This document shows, one piece after another, positions 1-5,671 of a DNA stretch of 5,671 nucleotides. Below the pieces are notes generated by a model. The model saw only the letters and a program-made list of their open reading frames with translations. It was not told where the DNA came from and did not search any database. Within the stretch, counting starts at the first letter, position 1. Every line of letters starts with the position of its first letter. A program made the translations under genes and the position numbers. The DNA is from Pseudomonadales bacterium. Lineage in GTDB: Bacteria; Pseudomonadota; Gammaproteobacteria; Pseudomonadales; Azotimanducaceae. The stretch is from NCBI GenBank assembly GCA_029244465.1, contig JAQWQN010000206.1, positions 1-5,671 of the forward strand, written 5' to 3'.

Positions 1-56
1 AAAAAGACATGATTCAGTGCATGACGCGCTGTGCGATGGAGTAATCTGTTGTCCTG

Positions 57-866
57 CTAGATATTTGCACCTCTTGGGAAGTTCGGTTCGCGCTTCTCCT
101 TTAAAGAGGCGAGGCCTTCACGTGCTTCTGGCCCGCCAAAGCCGAGCATCTCGAGTGCGGTTGAGGTGTCGTAGATGGGGCCTGCCATACGCAACCAGTT
201 GTTGAGGCTGTACTTGGTCCAGCGTATCGCTGTGGGTGCGCCGCCTTTGAGTTTCTCTGCGACCTCCATGGCTTTTTCTTGCAGCGCCTCATCTTCGACA
301 CAGAGCGACACCAGACCAATGCGCTCCGCTTCCTCACCGCTCAATCGATCGCAGGTGAGTAAGTAGTATTTCGACTTCGCCATGCCACAAAGTAAGGGCC
401 AGATAATGGCGGCGTGATCACCAGCTGCGACGCCAAGACGCGTGTGGCCGTCGGTGATCGAGACAGACTTCGCGACGATGGAAATGTCGGCGATGAGGCC
501 CGCAACCAACCCAGCTCCTACAGCAGGCCCGTTGATGGCTGAGATAATCGGTTTGCCGCAATTTATCATGTTGTAAACCAGGTCTCTGGCTTCTTTCCAG
601 ATCGTTGCACGGACATCGAAGTCCTCGGTGATCTTTTGCACCATGTCAAAGTCGCCACCAGCGGAAAAAGCTTTGCCGGCGCCCGTGAGAATAACCACGT
701 CTATGTCTGGGTCTTCGTCTACTTCGCGCCAGACGTAGGTCAACTCTCGATGGCCGACTTGGTCCAGGGCGTTGTATTTTTCTGGCCGATTGATGGTGAT
801 CCTGAGAATTCTCTCGGCTGGATATTCAAATAATAGGTGCGTATATCCTTGGTACCGTTCTGTCAC
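57..866 (-). CDS. Crotonase-fold enoyl-CoA hydratase/isomerase family protein, atypical active site
   Basis: A 269-residue cytoplasmic protein with the usual crotonase length and layout. It would act on an acyl-CoA thioester. The first oxyanion-hole segment is AFSAGGD (residues 66-72) and the second is INGPAVGAG (111-119); together they bind the thioester carbonyl. RLGVAAGD (143-150) and the C-terminal helical part (about 175-265) follow the family pattern. The two glutamates that catalyse hydration in rat mitochondrial enoyl-CoA hydratase align by eye with Val121 and His141, so ordinary hydratase activity is doubtful; isomerase, hydrolase, C-C bond cleavage or another crotonase reaction is possible. 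The start is GTG at 864-866, supported by GGGAG nine bases upstream and by conservation starting soon after; no nearby ATG is in frame. It is divergent from the MaoC-type hydratase gene, which suggests a shared acyl-CoA pathway. The fold is near certain; the reaction is not known. Confidence 0.93.
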   Translation of the reverse strand: MTERYQGYTHLLFEYPAERILRITINRPEKYNALDQVGHRELTYVWREVDEDPDIDVVILTGAGKAFSAGGDFDMVQKITEDFDVRATIWKEARDLVYNMINCGKPIISAINGPAVGAGLVAGLIADISIVAKSVSITDGHTRLGVAAGDHAAIIWPLLCGMAKSKYYLLTCDRLSGEEAERIGLVSLCVEDEALQEKAMEVAEKLKGGAPTAIRWTKYSLNNWLRMAGPIYDTSTALEMLGFGGPEAREGLASLKEKREPNFPRGANI

Positions 867-875
867 TTGCGTCTA

Positions 876-880
876 CTCCC
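876..880 (-). promoter_or_regulatory. Ribosome binding site of the crotonase gene
   Basis: On the minus strand GGGAG lies nine bases before the GTG at 864-866. It is the reason for accepting a GTG start here, since the first in-frame ATG would remove the N-terminal strand and the first oxyanion-hole motif. Confidence 0.55.
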
Positions 881-886
881 GATTCA

Positions 887-916
887 ATTTTCACCATGAT
901 AACCTTCATTACTCAA
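887..916 (-). promoter_or_regulatory. Candidate weak sigma70-type promoter for the crotonase gene
   Basis: Read on the minus strand, TTGAGT (911-916) and GAAAAT (887-892) each match four of six consensus positions and are separated by 18 bases. Transcription would begin about base 880, leaving a very short leader that starts at the ribosome binding site. The matches are modest, so this is a suggestion only. Confidence 0.2.
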
Positions 917-931
917 AATCATGCAATCAAT

Positions 932-936
932 GGAGA
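932..936 (+). promoter_or_regulatory. Ribosome binding site deciding the MaoC-type gene start
   Basis: GGAGA sits five bases before the ATG at 942. Two earlier in-frame ATG codons at 921 and 930 have no such site at the right distance, and the ATG at 930 runs into this motif. It therefore favours translation from 942. Confidence 0.6.
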
Positions 937-941
937 CAAGT

Positions 942-1412
942 ATGGGGACCGCAATCGAGAATGCGCTGGAGACGTTATCAAGTCAGGTAGATCAGGCATC
1001 GACACCGACAGATTGGTTCGAAGTCACTCAGGATCGAGTTAACAACTTTGCTGATGCGACCTTGGACGAGCAGTGGATACATGTAGACCCTGAGCGCGCC
1101 AAGGCCGGACCTTTCGGTACACCGATTGCTCATGGGCAGTTGACAATGTCGATCATGAGTTTTTTGCCGGGTGGCGAGGGTGTCGGTCTACCATCACTTG
1201 AAGGCATGAAAATGGGCGTCAACTATGGTTGGAATCGTGTTCGTTTTATGTCACCTGTTGCCGTAGGTGCAAAGATACGTACCGCTGGTAAAATCAAGAG
1301 TGTTGAGCAAAAAGGCGAGCAGCTTGAAGTGATCAACGAGCTAACCGTTGAAATTGATGGCCAAGACAAACCGGCTTGCGTAGCTGAAAGCGTCTTGCGG
1401 ATCGTATTTTAA
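942..1412 (+). CDS. MaoC/NodN-like hot-dog fold dehydratase
   Basis: A 156-residue cytoplasmic protein of the MaoC-like (R-specific enoyl-CoA hydratase) family, near the usual length of about 150. These enzymes add water to, or remove it from, acyl-CoA thioesters. The catalytic segment is visible: FADATLDEQWIHVDP (residues 36-50), with Asp42 and His47 in the D-x4-H spacing of hydratase-2 enzymes. After it comes the hot-dog helix region, including TPIAHGQLTMSI, then GVNYGWNRVRFMSPV and the closing strands. The usual Gly before the catalytic Asp in NodN-like members is Leu41 here. The start at 942 is chosen on the GGAGA site; starts at 921 (163 residues) or 930 are possible. It is 30 bases upstream of the LLM oxidoreductase gene and probably cotranscribed with it. 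The family is secure; the acyl substrate is unknown. Confidence 0.93.
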   Translation: MGTAIENALETLSSQVDQASTPTDWFEVTQDRVNNFADATLDEQWIHVDPERAKAGPFGTPIAHGQLTMSIMSFLPGGEGVGLPSLEGMKMGVNYGWNRVRFMSPVAVGAKIRTAGKIKSVEQKGEQLEVINELTVEIDGQDKPACVAESVLRIVF

Positions 1413-1442
1413 GATTAATCACTAGACTCTGGGGAGAGGGAT

Positions 1443-2516
1443 ATGGATATAGGGCTTTGTGTCGCGTCACACATCAACGATATTGGTTACGTCGTTCGCG
1501 CAGAGGAGTTGGGTTATACACATGCATGGCTCGCCGATTCACAAATGTTGTGGTCGGATTGTTATGCGACGCTTGCGCTAGCGGCAACTCAAACCTCAAC
1601 GATCAAGTTGGGTACGGGTGTGGCGGTGACGGGTACTCGTCCACCCTCTGTCAACGCTGCCGGTATAGCGACAATTAATGCGATTGCACCGGGTAGGACT
1701 TTCTTTGGGGTAGGTGCGGGCAATACGGCTCGCCGTGTTATGGGCTTGCCGCCTCAACGAATCAAAGATTTCGAAATCTACCTGCAGCAGTTAGTACCCT
1801 TGTTGCAGGGCGAGGAAGCCGAGATGCCGCACGGGGATGGCTCGATACCGATCCGCCACATCATGGGCGACAAAGGCTTTGTTAATTTTGAGGATCCGAT
1901 ACCGCTATATATTTCAGGCTTTGGACCCAAGTCCTTGGCTCTGGCCGGTAAGTATGGCGATGGCGCTGTACTTGCGTTAGTTGGCAATCCCGCCGCGATG
2001 AACTCTGTCTGGCATATGATGCAGGAAGGTGCTCGAGAGGTTGGCCGCGAGATCGGTCCGGGCAAGGGATACTACACCACAGCGCTGACAACGATGGTGG
2101 TGCTCGATGACGGTGAAGCTATCGATTCCGATCGGGTTAAAGCCGAGTGCGGTGCGATGGCGATGGCAGCCGTGCACTACTCGTACGATCAATTCCGTAA
2201 CTTTGGTCACCAACCGCCTAATTCGCTAGCGGGTATCTGGGACGACTATACGAGCTTGCTGGAAACCTATCCGGAGGAGCGGCGGCACCAGCGGATACAT
2301 GGCGGGCATAATTGCTGGGTATTGGAAGAAGAAGAAAAATTCCTAACTCCAGCTGTCTTGGAAGCGTCAAGCATGATCGGGACGAAGGATCAGCTTATTG
2401 AGCGTATCCATGGAATGGAGTCGGTCGGATTAGAACAACTGATGATCCTGCCAAACTTTGATACTCGCTTTGATGTGCTTGAGCGCGTCGCTAAGGACAT
2501 TCTTCCATACGTTTAA
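1443..2516 (+). CDS. LLM-class (luciferase-like) flavin/F420-dependent oxidoreductase
   Basis: A 357-residue cytoplasmic TIM-barrel protein of the luciferase-like monooxygenase superfamily. Members use FMN or coenzyme F420 for monooxygenation or hydride transfer. Visible family landmarks are RAEELGYTHAWLADS (19-33), the barrel strand LGTGVAVTGTRPP (56-68), INAIAPGRTFFGVGAGN (78-94), PLYISGFGPKSLALAGKYGD (about 154-173), whose Gly-rich turn is in the cofactor phosphate-binding region, and a C-terminal GTKDQLIERI helix before the final strand. The GRTFFGVGAGN pattern resembles the Mer-like reductase branch more than bacterial luciferase proper. The ATG at 1443 has GGGGAG six bases upstream. It follows the MaoC-type gene by 30 bases on the same strand and is followed by a 90-base gap, so the two probably form an operon. 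The cofactor (FMN or F420) and substrate cannot be told from the sequence; a Baeyer-Villiger, ring-hydroxylating or reductase role would fit a catabolic cluster. Confidence 0.92.
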   Translation: MDIGLCVASHINDIGYVVRAEELGYTHAWLADSQMLWSDCYATLALAATQTSTIKLGTGVAVTGTRPPSVNAAGIATINAIAPGRTFFGVGAGNTARRVMGLPPQRIKDFEIYLQQLVPLLQGEEAEMPHGDGSIPIRHIMGDKGFVNFEDPIPLYISGFGPKSLALAGKYGDGAVLALVGNPAAMNSVWHMMQEGAREVGREIGPGKGYYTTALTTMVVLDDGEAIDSDRVKAECGAMAMAAVHYSYDQFRNFGHQPPNSLAGIWDDYTSLLETYPEERRHQRIHGGHNCWVLEEEEKFLTPAVLEASSMIGTKDQLIERIHGMESVGLEQLMILPNFDTRFDVLERVAKDILPYV

Positions 2517-2541
2517 TTGGTCGGTGGGCGTAGTTGCCACG

Positions 2542-2571
2542 GTGACGGCTGTAAAGACATTAAGCTATTAT
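2542..2571 (+). promoter_or_regulatory. Candidate promoter for the PQQ dehydrogenase-cytochrome operon
   Basis: GTGACG (2542-2547, four of six -35 positions) and TATTAT (2566-2571, five of six -10 positions) are 18 bases apart. Transcription would begin near 2578, about 30 bases before the ATG. It lies in the 90-base gap after the LLM gene, so the periplasmic pair could be expressed separately from the upstream genes. Read-through from upstream remains possible because no terminator is seen in this gap. Confidence 0.35.
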
Positions 2572-2594
2572 CTGTGCCAAAGGGGAATTTCAAC

Positions 2595-2600
2595 GAGGAG
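2595..2600 (+). promoter_or_regulatory. Ribosome binding site deciding the PQQ dehydrogenase start
   Basis: GAGGAG is six bases before the ATG at 2607. The open frame reaches back to a TTG at 2517 directly after the LLM stop, but only the start at 2607 has a good site and places the signal peptide at the N-terminus. Confidence 0.8.
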
Positions 2601-2606
2601 AAGCTT

Positions 2607-4682
2607 ATGCGCGTCGCTCGCGTTTGGCTGCGGTCTGCCGTAGTTGTAGTGTTATCAAACTTTGCGGTGGCAGAGGAGTTGCCAGTTGGGACAGAAGGTG
2701 GCCAGTGGCGTGCTTATGGTGGTGACAAAGCGGGCACCAAGTACTCTCCTCTCGATCAAATCAATCGAGATAATTTTCAAGAACTTGAAGTGGCCTGGCG
2801 CTGGGTTTCAGCCGATGGCTTCTTAACCAAGACGACGGCAGCAGGCGGCGAGTGGTCGGCGCCTCGAGATGATGTTGTCGGGCAGCTTGTTAGGGAAAAT
2901 CCGGATCTCTATCGAGATCAGAACACGCCAAATTGGGCGAGCTTTCAAGCCACACCGCTGATGATTGATGGCGTCCTCTATTTCAATACACCGCTGTCTC
3001 AGGGTGTCGCGGTAGATGCGGCTAGCGGCAAAACCCGTTGGATCTATAACCCGAAAAGTTATGAAGAGGGCACGACCTCGATGACCGTCACATGGCGCCA
3101 GCGTGGGGTGGCGTATTGGACTGATGGTGAGGAGGAGAGAATTTTATGGGGTACCGGTAATGGATACCTTATTTGTGTTGATGCGAGATCCGGTCACCCG
3201 TGCCGGGGTTTTGGCAATGGCGGCCATGTTGATCTGACGCAGGGATTGCCGCGCGCCGATCGAAACAGTCGCGACTACTTAAACGCGATGCTTTATTCGG
3301 TGCAGTCGCCGCCAATCGTCGTCGGTGACACTGTTGTGCACGGTTCATCGATTGCAGATCGACGCGTTAACAAGGAAGCTGTTCCGGGCTGGGTGCGGGC
3401 ATGGGATGTGCGTACCGGCGAGCATAAGTGGGATTTTCATACAGTGCCGGAAGCCGGTGAAGAAGGCGTTGAAACATGGAAGAATGACTCATGGCGATAC
3501 TCCGGTAATGCTAATGTTTGGCCGTATTTAAGTGGCGATGAAGAGCTTGGTATTGTCTATCTACCGACAGGCACACCAACAAATGATTACTACGGTGGTC
3601 ACCGATTAGGGGAGAATCTGTTTGCCGAGAGTATCGTTGCGGTTGAGGCGGATACAGGCCGGAAGGTCTGGCATTTCCAGGCCATACATCATGGTTTGTG
3701 GGACTACGACTTTCCGACTGCACCGAACTTGTTGGATGTAGTTGTGGATGGCAAACCCATTAAAGCGTTAGCGCAAGTTAGTAAGCAGGGTTTTTTATAC
3801 GCGTTTGACCGCGCAACGGGTGAACCGATCTGGCCGATAGAGGAACGTCCGGTACCAACCGATACGAACATTCCCGGTGAAGAGCCTTGGCCGACACAAC
3901 CCTACCCGACCAAGCCCGCACCGTTTGAATATCAAGGCGTCACGGAAGACGACCTCGTTGATTTTACGCCAGAAATACGAGAAATGGCCTTAAAGGCTGT
4001 GGAAGGTTGGCGTTTAGGGCCGCTCTATACGCCACAGATGATGAACGATGGCGAAATCAAAGGACTTGTTTTCCGACCGACCGGCGCTGGTGGTGCCAAC
4101 TGGTCTGGCGCGGGTGTCGATCCAGAGACAGGCATATTGTATGTACCCTCGAACAACAATCCCGGCGTAATTACCTTTTATGAACCCGACAATGGCAATC
4201 TGCGGTATACGCATGGCATGCCAGAATCGCAACGCCTGAGGGCTGAGCCTGGTGCTACCGGACCGCGCATGCCACGTGGTTTGCCCTTAGTGAAGCCACC
4301 GTACTCGCGGATGACTGCGATTGATATGAACACGGGTGAACATGTTTGGATGACACCGCTGGGCAATGGCGACCGCTTGCGTCGTCATCGCCTATTGCGT
4401 GATCTTGACCTGCCGCCATTAGGTGGTGACAACAGTCGCGGTGGTCCACTTGTTACCAAGACACTACTGGTCACAGCGCTGACAGCTGGTGGCGGATCCG
4501 GTGGCGCCCGATTGGTAGCGTATGACAAGGCAACTGGTGAAGAGTTGGGTTCTACTGACCTGCCCCGAGGTGCGATCAGCTCGCCGATGACTTACATGCA
4601 AGACGGGAAGCAGTTCATTGCGATAACGATAGGTGGCACACCGCCAGAATTGATTGCATTAGCGCTACCTGACAGCGAATGA
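2607..4682 (+). CDS. Periplasmic PQQ-dependent dehydrogenase, glucose dehydrogenase-like without membrane domain
   Basis: A 691-residue quinoprotein that would oxidise an alcohol, sugar or related substrate in the periplasm and pass electrons to a cytochrome. Residues 1-22 form a Sec signal peptide (MRVARVWLR, a hydrophobic AVVVVL core, cleavage after AVA). The mature part is an eight-bladed PQQ propeller: it opens with WRAYGGDKAGTKYSPLDQI (34-52), and blade repeats of the D-x-x-T/S-G-x-x-x-W type recur near 137, 192, 267, 348, 401, 505, 573 and 640. The motif HHGLWDYDFP (361-370) and Lys393 match, with the same 27-residue spacing, the catalytic Asp466 and Lys493 of E. coli Gcd. DEELGIVYLPTGTPTNDYYGGHR (311-333, split here as DEELGIVYLP and TGTPTNDYYGGHR) is also Gcd-like. 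Gcd's five-helix N-terminal membrane domain is absent, and there is no haem motif in the protein. The position equivalent to Gcd His262 appears to be Leu130, so glucose is not an assured substrate. The stop overlaps the start of the cytochrome gene. Confidence 0.94.
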   Translation: MRVARVWLRSAVVVVLSNFAVAEELPVGTEGGQWRAYGGDKAGTKYSPLDQINRDNFQELEVAWRWVSADGFLTKTTAAGGEWSAPRDDVVGQLVRENPDLYRDQNTPNWASFQATPLMIDGVLYFNTPLSQGVAVDAASGKTRWIYNPKSYEEGTTSMTVTWRQRGVAYWTDGEEERILWGTGNGYLICVDARSGHPCRGFGNGGHVDLTQGLPRADRNSRDYLNAMLYSVQSPPIVVGDTVVHGSSIADRRVNKEAVPGWVRAWDVRTGEHKWDFHTVPEAGEEGVETWKNDSWRYSGNANVWPYLSGDEELGIVYLPTGTPTNDYYGGHRLGENLFAESIVAVEADTGRKVWHFQAIHHGLWDYDFPTAPNLLDVVVDGKPIKALAQVSKQGFLYAFDRATGEPIWPIEERPVPTDTNIPGEEPWPTQPYPTKPAPFEYQGVTEDDLVDFTPEIREMALKAVEGWRLGPLYTPQMMNDGEIKGLVFRPTGAGGANWSGAGVDPETGILYVPSNNNPGVITFYEPDNGNLRYTHGMPESQRLRAEPGATGPRMPRGLPLVKPPYSRMTAIDMNTGEHVWMTPLGNGDRLRRHRLLRDLDLPPLGGDNSRGGPLVTKTLLVTALTAGGGSGGARLVAYDKATGEELGSTDLPRGAISSPMTYMQDGKQFIAITIGGTPPELIALALPDSE

Positions 4683-5104
4683 TGCGCGCAACTATTTTCT
4701 CTTATCTTTGCCTCGCGTTAACCGCAACTGCGGCAGCCGAGGAAGGCTCGGTCTGGGATGGTGTTTACAGCGAGGAACAAACCGTGGCCGGGGCCAAATT
4801 GTTTGCAGAACAATGCCTTTCCTGTCACTCGAACAAGTCTGGACAGGTGGGTGGTCATGGGCCATCGCCATCAATTATTGGTGAAGACTTTGTATTTCGC
4901 TGGGTTGATTCGTCCGTGGCGGACTTTTACGACGTGATCCGACAGACCATGCCGCAGGCGGCGCCCAACAGTTTAGATGCGCAACAGTATGCTGATATCA
5001 CGGCCTACGTGTTGAAACTCAATAACTATCCGGCTGGTGAAAGCCCTTTACGGATTGAGGACTATGTTGCATTACAATCCGTTTGGATTGAGGCCGCGCA
5101 GTAA
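4679..5104 (+). CDS. Exported monohaem cytochrome c, partner of the PQQ dehydrogenase
   Basis: A 141-residue class I c-type cytochrome. Residues 1-20 form a Sec signal peptide (MMRATIFSYLCLALTATAAA, with cleavage before EEG). The haem site is CLSCH (46-50): Cys46 and Cys49 bind haem covalently and His50 is the proximal ligand. The distal ligand is most likely Met91 in RQTMPQAAP, and the final helix is YADITAYVLKLN. This Met-Pro segment and helix resemble the haem domains fused to the C-terminus of quinohaemoprotein alcohol dehydrogenases, but here the domain is a separate protein. It would take electrons from the PQQ enzyme and hand them to a terminal oxidase or another cytochrome. The start overlaps the dehydrogenase stop as ATGA (4679-4682) and has no evident ribosome binding site, which points to translational coupling; the next codon is also ATG, so a start at 4682 is possible. 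Confidence 0.95.
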   Translation: MMRATIFSYLCLALTATAAAEEGSVWDGVYSEEQTVAGAKLFAEQCLSCHSNKSGQVGGHGPSPSIIGEDFVFRWVDSSVADFYDVIRQTMPQAAPNSLDAQQYADITAYVLKLNNYPAGESPLRIEDYVALQSVWIEAAQ

Positions 5105-5137
5105 AAGGGCCGCACTGACTCTGGGTCGCGGGCTCTT
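5103..5137 (-). terminator. Candidate hairpin terminator between convergent genes
   Basis: On the minus strand AAGAGCCCGC (5137-5128) pairs with GCGGCCCTT (5113-5105), with one bulged base and one G-U pair, and the stem runs into TTTT (5106-5103). It starts ten bases after the stop of the leftward PQQ dehydrogenase gene, which it would terminate. In the rightward direction the hairpin lacks a T run, so it would be weak for the cytochrome operon. Confidence 0.45.
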
Positions 5138-5146
5138 ACTGGCGCT

Positions 5147-5671
5147 CTATTCCTGAGGCAGAGCAAAGGACGCCATCGTATGCCCGGATATGACGGTCAC
5201 GTATTGAATGCCATTTACCTCATAGGTGATGGGTGCCATCACGATCTGGCCGCCAAGGGCGACCTTCCATAAAAGGGCACCTGTCTCGGCGTCTAGCGCA
5301 TGGAAGTATCCTTCTCTTCCGCCGGTAAACAAGAGATCGGAGCCTGTAGTTAGCATGCCGCTGTCGCTGACGTCGAATTGATTGTAGGTCCACACTGCCT
5401 CGCCCGTATCTGGGTCTACGGCTTTGAGAGAGCCGTAGCCAACCTCGCTGGTCCAATTGTTTATCGGTGTCGTTCGACCGATGCCGATGGTCGGTGCCCC
5501 CCTAACCGGCGCGCGTACCGTAAAGCCACCACCTAAGAATGCCGATCCTGGCTCGTACTCTTGCTCGATTGCTTGGTAATACGTTGCATAGTCGTTCCAT
5601 GCGGCGAAATAAAACAGATCTGTGCTTGGGCTATAAGAGGGGGGATACCAATTGGTTCCGCCCTGATTGCC
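5147..5671 (-). CDS. PQQ-dependent dehydrogenase, methanol/ethanol type, C-terminal part (cut by window edge)
   Basis: The reverse strand is open without a stop from the window's right edge to the TAG at 5147-5149, giving the last 174 residues of a larger protein. It begins GNQGGTNWYPPSYSP, a hallmark of the late propeller blades of type I quinoprotein alcohol dehydrogenases, followed by a blade repeat LKAVDPDTGEAVW, then MLTTGSDLLFTGG, a second repeat FHALDAETGALLW, and the closing APITYEVNGIQYVTVISG...FALPQE. The chain stops after the propeller, so there is no fused C-terminal haem domain; it would need a separate cytochrome. GTG or ATG codons inside this stretch (for example at 5393-5395) are internal, because homologous sequence continues upstream of them. 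The active-site Asp, the calcium or lanthanide ligands and the signal peptide all lie outside the window. It is convergent with the cytochrome gene and belongs to a different PQQ family from the dehydrogenase at 2607-4682. Confidence 0.92.
   Translation of the reverse strand, partial: GNQGGTNWYPPSYSPSTDLFYFAAWNDYATYYQAIEQEYEPGSAFLGGGFTVRAPVRGAPTIGIGRTTPINNWTSEVGYGSLKAVDPDTGEAVWTYNQFDVSDSGMLTTGSDLLFTGGREGYFHALDAETGALLWKVALGGQIVMAPITYEVNGIQYVTVISGHTMASFALPQE

Larger units (their letters stand above)
867..941. promoter_or_regulatory. Divergent intergenic region between crotonase and MaoC-type genes
   Basis: This AT-richer 75-base stretch must carry the leftward promoter for the crotonase gene and probably the rightward one for the MaoC-LLM pair. 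I see no convincing rightward -35/-10 pair. A short imperfect dyad, TGATAACC(897-904)...TTACTCA(909-915), could be a regulator half-site pair but is too irregular to name an operator. Confidence 0.45.

Noticed and set aside
1..56. Terminator or start of another gene left of the crotonase stop
   Set aside because: A T run appears on the minus strand at the very edge, but the possible stem before it (CATG repeats) is only four pairs, and too little sequence is present to support a gene.
921..941. Longer MaoC-type protein from the ATG at 921 or 930
   Set aside because: No Shine-Dalgarno sequence precedes either codon, whereas GGAGA lies five bases before the ATG at 942; the extra residues carry no family motif.
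1778..2213. Minus-strand open frames opposite the LLM oxidoreductase gene
   Set aside because: They are mirror frames of a well-supported gene, with compositions unlike real proteins and no good ribosome binding site.
2517..2606. N-terminal extension of the PQQ dehydrogenase from a TTG directly after the LLM stop
   Set aside because: It lacks a ribosome binding site, would put 30 polar residues before the signal peptide, and the ATG at 2607 has GAGGAG at ideal spacing.
3673..3732. WDYD motif (Asp366, Asp368) as a sign of lanthanide use
   Set aside because: The extra Asp two residues on marks lanthanide enzymes among methanol dehydrogenases, but Gcd-type enzymes commonly have WDxD as well, so it is not diagnostic in this family.
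3834..3960. Proline-rich stretch in the PQQ dehydrogenase as an inserted linker or domain fusion
   Set aside because: A proline-rich loop after the DRATGEPIWP blade repeat is normal in Gcd-type enzymes and the reading frame is continuous.
5220..5456. Overlapping minus-strand open frame inside the second PQQ dehydrogenase
   Set aside because: It is arginine-rich, has no recognisable family pattern and lies out of frame with the clearly conserved quinoprotein sequence.

Overview
The window is a compact bacterial stretch of moderate GC content with short intergenic gaps. It holds five complete genes and the 3' end of a sixth. A Gram-negative host is likely: one gene encodes a periplasmic quinoprotein dehydrogenase with a signal peptide, another encodes a small exported c-type cytochrome, and a second PQQ dehydrogenase of a different family ends nearby. 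The protein style suggests a proteobacterium, probably an environmental gammaproteobacterium, but that is inference; there is no rRNA or other marker in the window.

Layout. On the minus strand, 57-866 encodes a crotonase-fold (enoyl-CoA hydratase/isomerase family) protein. A 75-base divergent intergenic region separates it from a plus-strand series: a MaoC/NodN-like hot-dog hydratase (942-1412), an LLM-class (luciferase-like) flavin or F420 oxidoreductase (1443-2516), a 691-residue PQQ-dependent dehydrogenase of the glucose-dehydrogenase type without the membrane domain (2607-4682), and a monohaem cytochrome c (4679-5104) that overlaps the dehydrogenase by ATGA. Converging on the cytochrome from the right is the C-terminal 174 residues of a second PQQ dehydrogenase, of the methanol/ethanol type, cut by the window edge (5147-5671, minus strand). 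A hairpin followed by a short T run lies between the convergent genes.

How the genes may work together. The dehydrogenase and cytochrome form an obvious periplasmic electron-transfer pair: PQQ oxidises an alcohol, sugar or aldehyde-type substrate and passes electrons to the cytochrome and on to the respiratory chain. The cytoplasmic enzymes (crotonase, MaoC hydratase, LLM oxidoreductase) look like parts of an acyl-CoA or ring-degradation route. A reasonable reading is a catabolic cluster for an alcohol-bearing or cyclic compound, oxidised first in the periplasm and then degraded as CoA esters. The substrate cannot be read from the sequence. The most unusual points are that the crotonase lacks both standard catalytic glutamates, and that the glucose-dehydrogenase-like enzyme lacks the histidine that E. 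coli Gcd has near its active site. No mobile element, CRISPR array, tRNA or rRNA was seen.
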